Positions 36,401-51,400 of a DNA stretch of 64,000 nucleotides are shown piece by piece. The translations under genes were made by a program, and so were the position numbers. Within the stretch, counting starts at the first letter, position 1. Each line of letters starts with the position of its first letter. Source of the stretch: Aptenodytes patagonicus (Eukaryota; Chordata; Aves; Sphenisciformes; Spheniscidae); NCBI RefSeq assembly GCF_965638725.1, contig NC_134982.1, positions 61,751,816 to 61,815,815 on the forward strand, written 5' to 3'. The notes beneath the pieces are model-generated. The model was not told the origin of the DNA. It worked only from the letters and a program-made list of their open reading frames with translations, and ran no database searches.

Positions 36401-39400
36401 TAAATGTGCTTTACTGCCTTTTTTATCTCTGGCTGACATAGACAGCATCTAAAGGGTTGTGCAATTTTCAGGACACATTCAAGGCTTCAAGATAGAAAAG
36501 TAGTGGATTAAATCTAAATAAACATTGCTAAGTCACAGAAAAATAAGTCTCAAAGCTTGCTGTGTAACACATTGTAATAGATTAAGGCAATATTGCAGAC
36601 AAGGGAATCTATATATTTTGAATACAGTTCAACATGTCAGGCTAAATGATCGCTCTTCTTGTGCCCTTGTTATAATGTAGATAAGGAATTTGTGGGAAAC
36701 ATAAAGAATCCTGAAATTGGAGACTACAGAGTAAAGCAAGCTATTTGTTGGCAAAGTTATTCTTTTTGTGCTATGCATGGTATAGAATTTGGAAGTGGAA
36801 AATGCTCTGATATTACAATGGTGGGTGCTATGTTAAGTAGTAAGATATTATAAAAAGATGGGTGGATGAAAACCAAATGTCATCCTACTTAATAGCTTTA
36901 TACTTTTGATAATTCACAATAAAACAAAGAGGAAAATAAGATTAGATTTTAGTACATTTTGAAATTAAAGCCTAAAAAGTTGTTACTTGTGTTTTGGGTG
37001 ATTTTAGTCTCTGTTTTGCCAGCTATAGTCTTTGGGAAATGCAAAAAGAATATTTTTTACGTCAAACTCTGAGTCAAAACCAAACTCATTGCCTCTTATT
37101 GTGGCATGCTTGCATTTTAAAACACTAAAATGATAATATGACAGAATGACAGAAAAGGAAACGGAAGATGGGGTTGTATTTATTACTAGCACTGTCCTTG
37201 ATGGGCAGAAGAGAGATCATTCATGTGAAATGACCGATAAGCAAGTTTACACCCACAGGAAGATTTACACTTCCATTTGTATATAGCAGTGGGGGAGAAG
37301 GCAGGAGAATATGGGTGAAGATGTTTTTCTGGAGATAAATCAAGAATTCAGGGGGATCTTGAGCAAAGCACAAGTATTAAAGACTTTATGAAATAAAAAT
37401 TCTCATCGAAAAAACTATGAAGCTGAAAAATAATTTTTGAAACTTCTGCAAATGAAAATTAGAAACACCATCTTCCCACAGTAGCTGACATATTGTTTTT
37501 TTTTTTCCCTACCGATCAAGGCAGGTATTGTGAACATCCTCCAAATATTCAGACTCCCTCTCCCCAAACTGGAATAACAAAACTGACCCTGTAAAATGAA
37601 AGATCGCTTACCTCTTCATTTCTTGGTTGGAAGTTGCACAGAAGTAGAAAATCCTGTTTCCGCTTTGAGGTATGCATTTAAAAACAAATGGTTTACCCAG
37701 ACTGGTGTCAACACCAATTTCCGCTCCTTCCAGCTTTGTTACTTCCAGAGGTCTGCACTTCCCTTCATCCTGCAATTAGAGAGGAAGAGTGCCAAAGTTC
37801 AGAACTAATATGAAACTGATCCCTGTGCGATGGGGATGAACTCAGGGAACACTCAAAGATGTAGAAGTTGGTGATAAGCTCTTACGCTTTTGAAACTATT
37901 CTAATATTCACATGGTTTAATGATCAGCAGCCCCAGAAAATACAGTGCAGTCATGAAAGATAAACTAGTCAAACACTCTCTAAATTTGCATCTCTGTTTT
38001 TGCTCTTTTAATTGTTTTTGGTTCATCAGAAGTTGTACATGCATGTGGAAGCCTCGCTAGGTATTTGTAAACATTCCAACTTTTGAGGGTGCAACTGAGT
38101 GAGAGTGTTTTTTTCAAAGTGCTCTGAAGAATTTAGGAGCATGAATCTCTTTACTAAGCAATGCTGCTTGCAGTCTGGGTTTATGCTGAAAACCTCACCT
38201 TATATGTGCAGATAGAGGGAACAAAGGCTTACATTCAGAAAATAATGAGCATAATTTAAAAGGCTGGATTTCAGTTCCTTTGCAAAGTTGCCCTAAATAT
38301 CAGTATGTTCACAACCCTTCCCATTCATTTCAGACAACTTTCAATGGAAAGCATTCAAAATCTTTTGTACTGTGTTGTTCCTGATTGAGTTAAAGCTCTT
38401 TGAGACTGAAGGGTATTGTCAGTGTCTTTCTCTGTGGTTAGTTATAAGAAGCCATTAAGCTCCTTAATGCAAGTAGGTAGGTGAAACAGTTCCTCCCCCC
38501 ACTTTGCCACCCCAGTTCCCCTCAAGTACATGTCTTAACTCAAAACAAAGGTGCACACATGTGGACAGTGAATTCTAGCAGTGTTTTAAACAATATTCTT
38601 AGCCCCCTTGCTTTGAAGAGCTATGACTGGAGCTCTAACAATTGTATCAAATTTGGCAGCAATAAAATGGAAAACATGAGTTCATGCTGGGACATATGAA
38701 GAGCTTTAGTGCCGTTTGCAAAATACGCAGATGGTGGAGTCTCATAGAATAAAATCAATTGATTACTGGAAGTTAATTAAATGTCAGTAGGAGCTGAACT
38801 GTAAATGCCCCATGTGATTTTTTTATTAGCCTAAAAATAAACATACATATCCTTCCATGAACAAAATATGCACCTGTGGGTATTAGATAGTTAAATACTT
38901 ACTTGTATGCTCATTTGCACATGTAATTATCCCTTTGTTATACATGAATTTTCTGTAGGAATAAAATAACCCCTAATACTGGAAAACTGTAAATAAACAT
39001 TCATGAATGCATTTCCTAGATTCTTCTGCTTCTTTTTTTTTTTAAATGCAAAACTAAAATCAGTACAGAAGATGAAGGCAATCCTGAAAGTTGTCAGTGC
39101 TGTGTGACCTACTTTACTTATAATGCCTTCAGACACAAAACTACATTGCAAAGACAGCATAACCAAAATACGTATTCAGGCTCCAAATCTCATTCCTAGT
39201 ATAAAGGATAATAAGTGCTAGGCTGACGAAGTGTTATTCAGCAGGATCCTGTCCATGGTCTGGGTTCTGCTGACTGTCCCAACCTGAAGGCAACAGTCGC
39301 TGCAGATACTGAAATGGCTGTGTGACCACTATTATTGCACATCCCTATAAACTCCTCTTCTAAACACTTTCTGTGCTGTCTAGAATGAACGCAGATAGAG

Positions 39401-42400
39401 CTCTGTGGCATCAAGAATGATTTATGTCCACTCCATTTCAAATGAATACATGTAGGAAAGGAATAAGATGGATTTGAGGCATTCAAAGTGAGACTAAATG
39501 TTCTTCATTGACTAATAGGCAGCCATGCTCCCCTAATTCTGATAAGCCAAAGGTAAGGGGCATTTCTTTTCACTCATGTGGCTTTCATGAATAATATCTT
39601 GAAAGCATTCCTTTGGCAAATATCCCTTTGTTACAAAAAGTGCCAAAGGTATATTGCTGAAAAAATAATTATAAAAGTTGTTCCTTATGCCTGTGACTGG
39701 AGAGTAACCCACTGACCGATACTGCCACTATGGAACCTAATGTAACTGTTATGCTGCTTGAGTTGATGATAAGTATTGTACATATTTTAAATGAACTAAC
39801 TCAGATTTTAGCTACTACTGTTCCATTATGCACTTAAATAATAAAGGTTTTTTGTTCCCTCAAGGTTGCTATCAGCTATTTCATGGATTCTTGGCAGTCT
39901 GCAGTATCTAACATGGATGGAGTCCTCTGGATAGAGGGCAGAAAGCGTATGCTGCTTTGGTAAATGCTATTCTAAGAATAATAGAAACACCTGAAGTAAC
40001 CCTTCCCTTGCTACTAGTTTTCTTATGATGGCCTGAGTTTTAGGGGAAATGTTTCTCCCCAAAAAATGAAAATATTAAACAATGTATAACTATGGGAGAC
40101 TGAAATAAGGGAGAAATAAGAATAGAAAAGTAGATGTCTCCTTCCTTTATTGTATGAAATGGTCATTAAGATAGTGTATGTAGCCTGGGGGGTTCACAAA
40201 TCAGCCCTATTTAATTTGGTGTAAATACTTCCAGAAAATAAATGACATTCATAACATATCCTGAATGATTCACTGTGTTCAAAGAATTTTGTTTAAGCAG
40301 AGTTATATTTGCTATTCTAGGTAAGCTTCTTTGTCTATTAGAAAGGAGAAGCTGGAAAGTTATATGAACATTTTGTGCTATTTGCAGTGAAAGAAATAAA
40401 AATCAACAACAGGAATAACTATGAAAAGAGATTAAAATTAAGCTACACAAGAGACTGCAAGTACTAGGAAAATTGAATAAAAGTAACTTTCCAGAAAATA
40501 AGTTCAAATCCTAAAAGAAATAATAGAAAAAAATCTAAAACACAGTGTGAAAACTGAGCAGTGCTAGAAAGCAGAAATGAGAGACTAGCTAGCTCAGGAG
40601 ACTGGCAGTGGTTTCAGGTCAGTAGTGGCATGACCAAATTTTTGACTGTCTTTCAAAAATGTCTTCCTGGATGTGCCCCTGTGTTCTTAAACTAGACATC
40701 TCTTAAACAAGACAGGAAAATGAACTCTTTTTTCTTTTTGCTTCTTATTTCTCATTTGCCTAACTTTCTCCATCACAGCTGACGTAGCCATGACTCTCCC
40801 TGGCACTCAGGCTTGCAGCATTTTCACCATCTGTTATTTTCTGGTTTTCTCTGACCAGCTTGTCCCTGAGGTCTGGTGCTGCTTGCTTAGTAGTATCTCT
40901 AAAATCTTCCCCTCCCCATCCCTTTTTTTTCCATCACTGTGCTTTGTGGTAGGCTCATTGTTCGGATATTTAGGAAATTATAGCTAGAGCCTGTTTGCAT
41001 TTCTTCTTTGAGCTGGACACATTGGTGCAGAGCAGAGACTAAGACTTTTATGTCTTTTTCCCCTATACCTTTTTCCTTTCCCCTTGAGGAAAGGACTTAC
41101 ATATGTCAGAGAGGTCTAGACTCCACAACTGTTTGTATGGCATTTTTCATCAGTAGAGCTAAATTTACTTAGTTTTTAATTTTGTTTTGCTTTAAACAAA
41201 TTACATCTAAACTAGAGAGAGTAGAAACATACTGAAGAGCAAGACAACAGGGGAAAAAGATGTAAAAGCTCCTCTGATTTGAAGAACCCATTATCCTATA
41301 CCTAACTGCATTGGCTGTCAGACGAAGTACTATCAGGTGGTCTTGTGATATGATTAATCTTCATATTCCAGTTGGTTCTTTTGTTGAGGTTGAGTCATTC
41401 GCTGCAATTAATTGTACAAAAGGTAGTGAACAGTTTGCAGGACCAAGCCTCACAGGAAGAACTATTGATTGGGTTAAAATTTTGAACAACTTGAATCAGG
41501 TCAAATAATATATCTGATTATGACTCTTTCTCTGGGTCAGGGTATGCAATGTGTTGATAGTCCAAAATTAACTTGCGTATCATATCAGCCAGGGTTATTT
41601 ATCATTTATTAATAGAAATAATACAGTGGAAGTATTGGAAAGCTTGGATTCAGCAGCTCCTTAAATGTAAATTTAAAAATATATCCTGGAGCCATGGGAG
41701 TCATGGAAAACGTAGAGAAGAAATCAGATTGTATACCAGCTCTAAATAATGTGGCAGCTCCCAGACCGTGATGATAAAGCTCCAAGCAAGAATGAAGAAC
41801 AAATAGAAGCGGTATCTTTATGAGTAATGGCTCAGACCTAAATCTATTTATAGCTAAGCCTTTTATATAAAGTGCTTAGGCTTAGAGATGAACACACAGG
41901 CCTGCTCAACAGAACAAAGGACGGAATGTTTGTCATAGATTGAAATGATGTGAAGGGTCCACACATAGCAGGCAGGGGATTTCTTTCTTGCTATAATAAT
42001 TAGACTCTGTATATATCACAGAAACTAAGATAATTTAAAAACGTTTTTTCCCCTCTCTATTCTATTCTACTGGGAACAGTCTTAAGGGTGCACACAAGCA
42101 ACCAGAAGCATGTACTACTACAGTGACTGAGTTACAAAATTTTTGTAAATACACGTTCTGTAAAATGCCCTGTTCCCATGCACAGAGAAGACAATTGTAG
42201 AACGAAAAGGGAACATTTAAGTCTGCATTTAAATTTCCTCTCTGCGTTTAGGGAGGGCTTTCACTTGTTCCGTAAGGCCTGGGTGCAAAGTGATGTGTCT
42301 TGATGTGAATAAAGGGCAAATGGAAGACTGATATCCAGCTGGTTATATGAGGTGTGTAAATGTTGCTGTTGAATCTTATTCAGAATAAAAAGAAACAGCA

Positions 42401-45400
42401 AACTGTAATACAGATTCCAGGTGTTCTGAATAAGGCAGAGGGTGAGAACGGAATGATTTACAAACACAAACATACCCTAATAGACACAACTAAGTAACAG
42501 TAATTTCCTTCACAGAGACACCAGTAATTAAAGAATATTAAATGAGGAAAGCATTCTGCTGTTGAGAAAAAGTGAAGGTTATGGACACCTTTGACTGTAA
42601 ATAGCACTGTATAATTATCTGAGCCATACTTAATTGCCAGTGTGCTGGCTGTATTAAACTGCAATAAACAGAGAAGACAAAAATCTGTTGAGCTATTGAA
42701 ATGCACTGGCTTCATAATGGAAAGAGGAATATGACCTAACATCTGATCATTTAGGTGATGTAATAGCTGTTTACAGGCTGGGGTCTAATTGCTTTTGGTT
42801 GTTAAGAAATGCACATCTTTGTTCCCACTGCCCTCACCTCAGCTTTGAGGAACTTTGCCTTAGTCACTCACACTGTGCCTGAGGGCTTCCTAGAGGCATT
42901 AAACTTGTGAGCCTAAGAAATGCATATCATAATTCCTTTTTAAACTGACATTATTATATATAAACAGAGTGAAGACTGACAAAAAGCACATCCCTCCCCT
43001 TCTCTGCTTCCACTGTGTTCAGTGAAAGTACTTCTCAAGAGTATGTGTTGCAGTTTTCATACAGCATGTTTCAGAGCATTACAAACATGAACTATCACGA
43101 AGACCATTTCTCTGAGGCTTGGGCTACACGTGAAGGTGAATTTGCTCTTTATTCACAGTTCAGTCTCTTGCTACATCTGAATCTCTAAAGCATGCTCTTT
43201 TCCACTGTCAGGACAGCGACTTCCAACTTAACTACTCCTTCCAACTTAACCGCTCCTACTTCCTTCCTATCACCATTTCTTCCTTTCATTTTCCTACTTT
43301 GAGTCCATACAACATGCTGGCAGCAAAGTCATGCTCCTTAGACATTTATTCCTAATTACTATTGTTCCACATAATTCTTAGCTGAGGGAACTGGAGAGAG
43401 AAATGGAATAAATGGCAAAAGTAACATAAGGACCTGACAGGCAAAGCTGATTTGACTAGAATACATCAGTCTCTGATTTCTGGAAAGGAAGTCTACAAGG
43501 AAGATACATTGATAACACTTTCCTGTTTGGAGCCAGTCATCTTTATAGCTTCTCCTAGACCATAATCTCAATGACATTTACTTCATATTTTCCTTTTCAG
43601 GTACTAGATAGGTTATCTGTCTCACTATCCTCTTTCCCAGGGTCTATTTACGGCAAAGGGACATGAAATAATTCCTAGGAACACAGCAAGACACAAAACA
43701 GAGAGGAGCTAGGGCATTGTTACAAACATGATCTTTTGTTAATTCTTTTAATTTTATCAGCTCTACCTTTTTTTTTTTCCCTTTTTTGACCCATGGAAAT
43801 GACTTGTTATACATTTTTTTAACCAGTCTTACCTAGCAAGAAAGCAATGATGAATTTAAACTAGGAAATTCTGGCTTTGGCTGGCATTTTTAGTGGATTT
43901 ATAAATCCCAGCGTTTAATTAGCTGAGCTCCTTACATGATGGATATTTGTAATGAGGAATGTTAGGAAACATGTTTTTGGTTATAATGCTTTCTTTATCC
44001 TTGTGCTTTCCTATTGAGCCTAGAACACTGTTAGCTCTTTAGCAGGGATGGCCTCATGATAGAAGAATGCATGCTCCACAGCCTTTAAACCCCTTATTAG
44101 CCCATTTGTTCCTGGGTCCCAGGAATTATACTCCTTCTTTTTAATGGGTTTGCAAGACCAGTATTTTTTTATGCTGAAGGCTGCATCATGTTGTAAAGTT
44201 TGCAAGTTAGCTGACAGGTCCTAAAAGCCACTTGGTGATGGCAGCTCAGAGATCTGTGTGAACTTATTTAACCTTGTTGAGGTGATGCTCTACTGCTGTG
44301 GCTAGATTGCTTTTGTTATCTTACTGGTCTCATGTAAAGCTGATTAAGGTTTCTCTGTCCTACACTGCAATCTTCACCTTAGACATTTTGTGGTGACATT
44401 GCAGTCACTTTACTGTGCTGAGCAGCAAAGGCTAGTTTTAGAGGAGCAGATGCTGCTATCTGTAAAGAAAGGATCAATGCTTGACTATGCTGATGTTCCT
44501 TCAGCTTTCCCTGAAAAAATGTGTAAGTTCAAGCATGAGAAACTTGATAGCTTATATTTGCCTCAGGGTAGGACCTAAGTGTACATTGTTGTCTATCTCC
44601 TCACAATGTCCACAAACTGGGCACACTGGCAAAGAAGGAATTAGCACGTTTGAGAAGATCCAGTGATCTGGACAATGGGGGATCCACTGTATAGTGTAGA
44701 GTGTATAATGGAACTCCACTGCTGCTAAGTGTAGGCAAAAGTATTATAAATTGTTACATCTCCACTGATCTCAGTAATTTACACAAAACAAGGTTCTGAC
44801 CCAATGTGCCCAATATTTCTGCTATGAGGTGGCAAACATAGCTATGTCCACTGAGGTGAAGAATGTGTTCTACTTACTTATATGGATTGTAGAGTCAAGG
44901 TCAGTGGCAGCATCTGTTTGAGGGAAAACAAAATGACCTTGTATGTAAAGTGACTGAATCTGTTGTAACAGCTATCACTTCATCAATGTGTGATTGGATA
45001 GAGATGAATCTGAAACAGCAGCAATTACATGGGTGAGTCAATATGTAAAAACCTCTAGAAACATCAATCTCTTTTTTAATGTAGGTGGGAAAAGGAAAAC
45101 TCAGGATGGATAATTTCTGCCTGTAAATAGCAATGATGAGGAAATGTAGCTCTCTGTGTTTGTTGATATGGACTAAAGCAGAAGATGAAACACCCTTTCC
45201 TTTCTCCACAACAAAACATTATATGCACCCCTTCAGGCATAAATAAAAGTCCTGGTTGTCTTCTTACATAGGTGGAGATCAGGCATGACCTTGCTGGAGT
45301 CACTGGAATAACATCAATGTAAGTTGCTGTTCTTAACATCAGAATCAAGACCTGAAAATTGATGACTCTGGTTAGTTTGCTGGATACTGACATACAGATT

Positions 45401-48400
45401 ATCCTGAACTATTTTTGTCTCCCTGAACTATTCTTGTTTTCAATGAACTGTTTCAAATAACATCTTATATCCACTAAGTGGAAAAATTTTTCCTCCTGAC
45501 TGAGGCAAGGCCTGGAACATAATGTTTCCAACTTAATCATGCTGCTGACATGTTACATAAATGCTGTGCTAAACTAAGAACGTTATTTGTAATTCCCTTA
45601 GAAAAGAAAATGGAATGAGCAGCATCTGTATGCGTTGTTCTTCTTATGCCCTGATAGAAATCACACCAAAAGAAAGAAGTGCCAATGAGTCCAATTGAGC
45701 TCCCTCTTACGTTTCGGCATTGGATCGCTCAGCAGTGAAGCAGCATATTTGTATTTAAGTATCTTTCTTTCTGTCTTACTAAATGACTCTTCAAAGTACT
45801 CTGTAAGCACATGAGACAGTGAAGAAGGTCCTTGTGCTTTCAGTTGCTAAAATAGTACTGCAATATTTCACTGTATTCTTCAGAGTCCAGAGACACAGAG
45901 AGAGCAGCTGGCAAAAAAATCGTATGAAATTATTTAAAAAGTGGTTGAATGGCACTAGTCTTGGATAATGCAGGAAAACAAGCAGTAGTTATTACTATAA
46001 AGTGTTTATGCAGTATTTTAAATTTATTTACTCTTTTTAAGCAAAAGCAAATGCATGCTTTCAGTGGCTAAAGAGCCTACTACCAAAACATAAGGTTAGT
46101 ATGATTAAAGTACCAACTTCAATTCAGTATTTTTTCAGTGCAGTAAATAAGACAAAGCTAGCTGGGGAAGAAAAGATAGTCTTAAAAAGAAACCTGCTAG
46201 TTGAAAGAAATAAAAGAAAAAATAATTAAATATTAATGAATGTAAGATTATGGGGCACCTTCTAATCCTCAATCCAATTTATCTAACACTCTTTGTCTTC
46301 AGAGGTACTTAACTGATTGGAAAGTGGAGAGTGTTTATAAGGCATAACTACATTTTTTTTTTTACATTTCAGGAGTTTGATGAAGGGCCTGACTAGGATA
46401 AAATAAAAACTTCTCCCAAACAAATGTTCCGGTATGTTTCTATATGTTTGTAACCTTTTTAGTGTGCGATTTGTTTATTTGTTTTTGTTTTGAGACCAGA
46501 ATAAGTAGTGTTGAACTATTGATGATGGAAAGCCAGACTGCTTTGTTTTATACCCAGTGGTTCTGCAGCATAACCCTGGTTAGATAGCTACTGTGTATAT
46601 CATGGCATATGCAGAGAAACAAGCCTACCAGATTTTCTGCTGGAAATGTCAGGTGGATAGAGAATTGTAGAAGAGCAAGCTCTTTCTATAATTTTTAATT
46701 ACTTTTCACAAAATGTCTTTTTTCCACAGAAGTGTTTGGTTTTGATCAAGAAGCTTAAATGTTGAAAGCTTGATTAATTTCAGTTTGGATATGAAGCTGC
46801 AGTGCCTCATATGAATTCTTTTCTTCGTCTTAACAGTACTGTCCATGAAAAACTATGCTTAGGATCACCAGGAGGAGGGACCAGAATGCATTGGGGGGGG
46901 GGGGGGTGGCGGGGCGGTATCAGAGATCTTGAACTACAGAGAAAGATTAACCCATGCAGTCCTCAAAGTACAGTCCTTGGGAAGCATTGCATCAGCATCT
47001 TTCAGGTAAAAATAATTTGGTTTCTAGTTTTTACTAAAAAGGAAAGAATTTCTGGTGGGGATTTTACTGGGGTGGCTCTACCATTCATGTAAAAATGACC
47101 AAACAGGCTAATATATATGAGCAAAAAATGAAATACATAGATGGGAGATTGATGTATGAAATAGAGAGAGATGACACAGTAGAAGAAATCAATAGGTAGA
47201 TTCATGATCAGGAGTGAAGCATGTAGTATTAGCTTCCCTATTATCTTTTGTTGGTTGAACTTCCTTAACACCATCTTGTTGTCTAGATTATATTAATGTT
47301 TGTTGCAAAATTGTGCTCGTACAGCTACATATGTATATGTGTACATGTACGTCTACATCCTTCATATGCTGAGTTGACCAAAAGGTGTATGACTGTGTTA
47401 GCAAAGATAAAAACTATTTACAGGTCAAGGACTCGATGCCATGCTCGGGTTCTCATGTTGTTTTTGATTAAGGATGGACATGGGTGTATTTCACTGGTAT
47501 GTGTTCAAATTGTGTGTTGGAGACAAACCCATTTCCACCTGTTTCTAACCAGCTGATATTTCCGCTTCCTATGCACTTCCTAGGTTAGCTAGGAGATTCC
47601 CTGGAAGCTACATGGGCTTCATCTAGCGATAAATCCCTCACCAAGGCAAATTTTCTGAGCTTCACTAAGTTTTCTTGAAACCAGGTTAAAGTGAATGCTA
47701 AGTGGATGACCTTGAATCTTTTTTACAAGCTGTAAAATGTTTTACCACAAAAAGCCCTGAACAGACCATAGGCTTTGAAGTCAATCTGTTCCATTTTATA
47801 GATGTAGCTTTCTCAACGAGTAACTTCATCATGACGCTACACAGGGGAAGGGAGTAGTAACTTGCAATTACATGCAGCACCCGCTGAACCGCCGCACAGA
47901 CTACAGCAAAACGCTGCTGTAGGGCAGGTGAGCTCACTGGCTCTGCCGTGGCCGGGGCTGTGAGCCGTGCCCGCTGCCCGCTGCCCGCTGCCCGCTGCCT
48001 GCATCCCCCAGCTGTGGGGCGCAGGCCAGCCGGCGCGCGCTGCCGCCTCCCGGAGCCATCCAGCGACGCCCCGCCTGAACCCGCTGGACAGTCACCCCCG
48101 CAGGTAACCGCTTCAAGGGAAACCTCCCTTTTTTTCTTTTTAAAAGTGACATCTTTATTTATTAATTCATTTAGTGGTGAATAACTGTGTAGAATACTCA
48201 AATGTGTGTGGCTGAGATAACCGTGAAGCCAATGATTTAGGGCCATTAAGACTCATGGTACAACTAAGGGTTTGTAAATTATGCCATATTGAAAGGGAGC
48301 CTCAGGACAAAGCCAAGTAAAACATTTCTCTTCATGAAGCACCTGTTTTACTCCTTTTTTGGACGCCTATTGTTAGATGAAGTTAAAGTCTTACATACCA

Positions 48401-51400
48401 CTTAGGAGTACTAAGTACTATACAGCTCACATGACAAAGAATGAAGTGCTGGGCAATGCTACTCTGAAGAAACTGAGCCTTCCCAGTATGTCTTTGTGCA
48501 GGTCTATAACTTATTCACATACACAAAGAAATCTCATGGTCATGCCTGTTTAAGAAAATACATATAACGGTAGATGGAATACAGAGCTCCTATACATCTG
48601 AAACTACTTCATCTCATCCAGAGCCTCCCAGAGCCTGTTCAATTCATAGACTTCTTGATAATTAGAACTAAGAGATTAAATGTGAATCCATAAAAGCCTG
48701 ACAGTGTCTATGTCTGTGACTAGGATATAGGAAGGCAGAACTACTCAACAAGCCTCCTCTATATACCACCTTCAAAAACATCTCTAGTGCTGGTGTTATT
48801 CTGTAAATACTACAAGTCAAGATAATGATCTCTAAATTTGAATACGATACTGCTGCGCTTTGTGGTTCAGGACATGGCTTGCTTCCTCACCAGCCTCTCT
48901 CCTTACCTTCTTGTGTTTGTAATAGTGTAGGTAGCCATTATGTTTCAGCACAAACCACCTCTTTCTCCAGCCCTTCAATATTGCTGACTGTGTTCGTTTG
49001 TGCAAATATCCTCGGCAGGTAGGTCTGGGGGTGTTAGGGTAACGGCTGATATCTGATCCCACCACCATAGTCAGGATATCAGGACCTAAAATATTACATG
49101 AAGAATGTGAAAACACAGGTCAAAGCTATAATCCAGTCTGTCAATATTTTTGAATACCCCTATAGGGTACGGAGCAGGAAGGCAGTATTCTATCCCATGC
49201 CCTTCTCCTCCCAGTGTAGCTTCTAGAAGCAGCAAGGAGCAAAGCAGCCTAGGAAACGGTGAATTATACCAAGCAATATTTGGCCTTCTTTATCAGAAAC
49301 TCAGGAATGAAACTAATTTTGTGTTGAGGACTAGTAATGTAGCCAGGTATCTGAAGACACCTCCTAAAACAGTTTTTGTGACCTATCTTTGCAAGCAGCA
49401 GCTTAACTGCTTGCATATTTTATCAGTTTAGAAAAGTGGTTGGATTTCATTGCTCAAATGGGTGTACATAAATGGGGTTTTATACAAAAATTGCTGAGAA
49501 TGCTCTTAGGGGCACCTTCTGTCTCTGTTCTCTTACATATGCTCTTGAGAATTCTTTCTTTTCCATGTCTTGGAGTCTACTAACATTTTCTGCTATCTGT
49601 GCCCCTCACTGAGGGGGTTTGCTGTTGGAGACTAACTTGTGCTAAAGTGTCTACTTATCATTTGCAAAAGGTAAGTGCTCAAAGGAGATGTTAGTTTGCA
49701 AGATTGCCTGAAAATCTGTTATTGTTATCAACAATGAGGTACAATTTCATAATATTTGCTGATACTATCAATACATTTATGGCTTTGACCCTAAAGGCCT
49801 GAAATTCTGATTGTATCAGATACTACTTCAGAGCCGGTGGCAATGACTTAAAGAGGATTGAGAAATGTGACTATGACATTTTCATTTGCAAAACATTTGC
49901 TGGATTTCTCTTTTGGGGACATTTGACTCTGGAAATGCTGTCTGTGTGCCAAGATTTAGGCCAGGAGGTGGTCTCTGAGGAGTTAAAAATACCCAGTAAT
50001 CAGAGATTTATCTACTAAAAGACTCAACATACTCTTAAATATAACAGTGTGAATGGCATCTCTATAATTAAAGAACTTGGTATGTGTCAAGCTAAATTTG
50101 TCACTGTCTTGGAAAAGCATTTTAATTTATTGAATTTCCCATGAGGTCTTGTCAAAACCGTATCTGGGATAAATAAAAGAACTGCAGTATATTAACTTTC
50201 AGCATGCCAACATGGGTATCTTTGGGTTTTAGTCATCACAATTCTAGGAAGAATATGCATGATTAAAATCACTGACTCCTTGTTTCTGTGGTGCTGCAAA
50301 AGGATGCCTCATGAAATAACCTCTCTGCTCTCCAGACTAGACTTCAGGTCTTGGTGACACGGAAATAACTGCTTGGGTGCACTGAACCAAGCTGTGAAGT
50401 CTCTCCCTGAGGAAACATAAGGCATAAATAAGGCATTTGTGTCTCTGCAGTCACTTTCAGGACTTTCTCAGTCACTGTCTTTAAGGCGGGAGAGCCAAAA
50501 GCGTTACTGTCACATATGCTCTTTGGGGAATATTTTGTATGTCCATTTTCTTCTGTGTTCCTAGCAAGGTCCAGATAAAAAAGTGACTTCGCCAATACTA
50601 CTGTATTAAATACTAATGCATTAAACTGGTAATTAAGATTTCTGCTGCATCCATCACCCATCTTGTCTGGATGTATTTGGAGCATTGTACAGCAATCCTG
50701 ACCCATCTGTGTAATTTATCGTGATTTCAAACTTACCTTTCCTTGCCAGATTGGCAGCTTCTGAATGTGGCATGCTGGTGACATCAGTTCCGTTGACTGC
50801 TATCAGAATATCCCCGACCTGAAGCCCTGCTTCTTCAGCTGCACTGTCTGGAATAAACCCCCACACACATTTTATTTAGAGTTAGGATATCAAGCATGTC
50901 TATGTGATCAAGCTTTTCTAGCAAAACAGATATCTGTCCAACTTGTCAAGGATTATGCTGTGGGACCTTCATGACATCAACTTGGAGGTGGAGCAAGTTT
51001 TTCTGAGCAACCTGTTAGTTGTCTGTAAATGAAACTTCAGGATTTAGGTATTGGTTCAACACTGGATAATCACTGGCAGTGGAGAAATGTCATTAAAAAT
51101 GCCATTAGGACTTAGATGCTTTAAGATGCAAACAGGCATTTCAATATCTGAGGGTTTTGGCCTAAATTGCAAACAAAGATCTGGTGCAATGTTCAGTAAA
51201 GTCAGTAGAAAAAACATCTATCATTATGGTGTACTTTGGATTTAAGACCAAAAGGCTACTTTCTGTGCTGATGTTTCTCTCGCTGGTTAACAGAATTTGG
51301 CTATAGTATTTTGTGGGTTTTGTCTTTAGGAGGAAATAACATAGTAAGATAACAAAGGGTCAGTGAAGGAGGGACTGAATCAGATTTGTTAATATATCAA

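Noticed and set aside
47698-48246. 182-codon minus-strand open frame across the CpG-rich block
   Set aside because: It is open because GC-rich DNA has few stop codons. The text is R/A/G-rich without a domain, and flanking intron DNA is translated into it.
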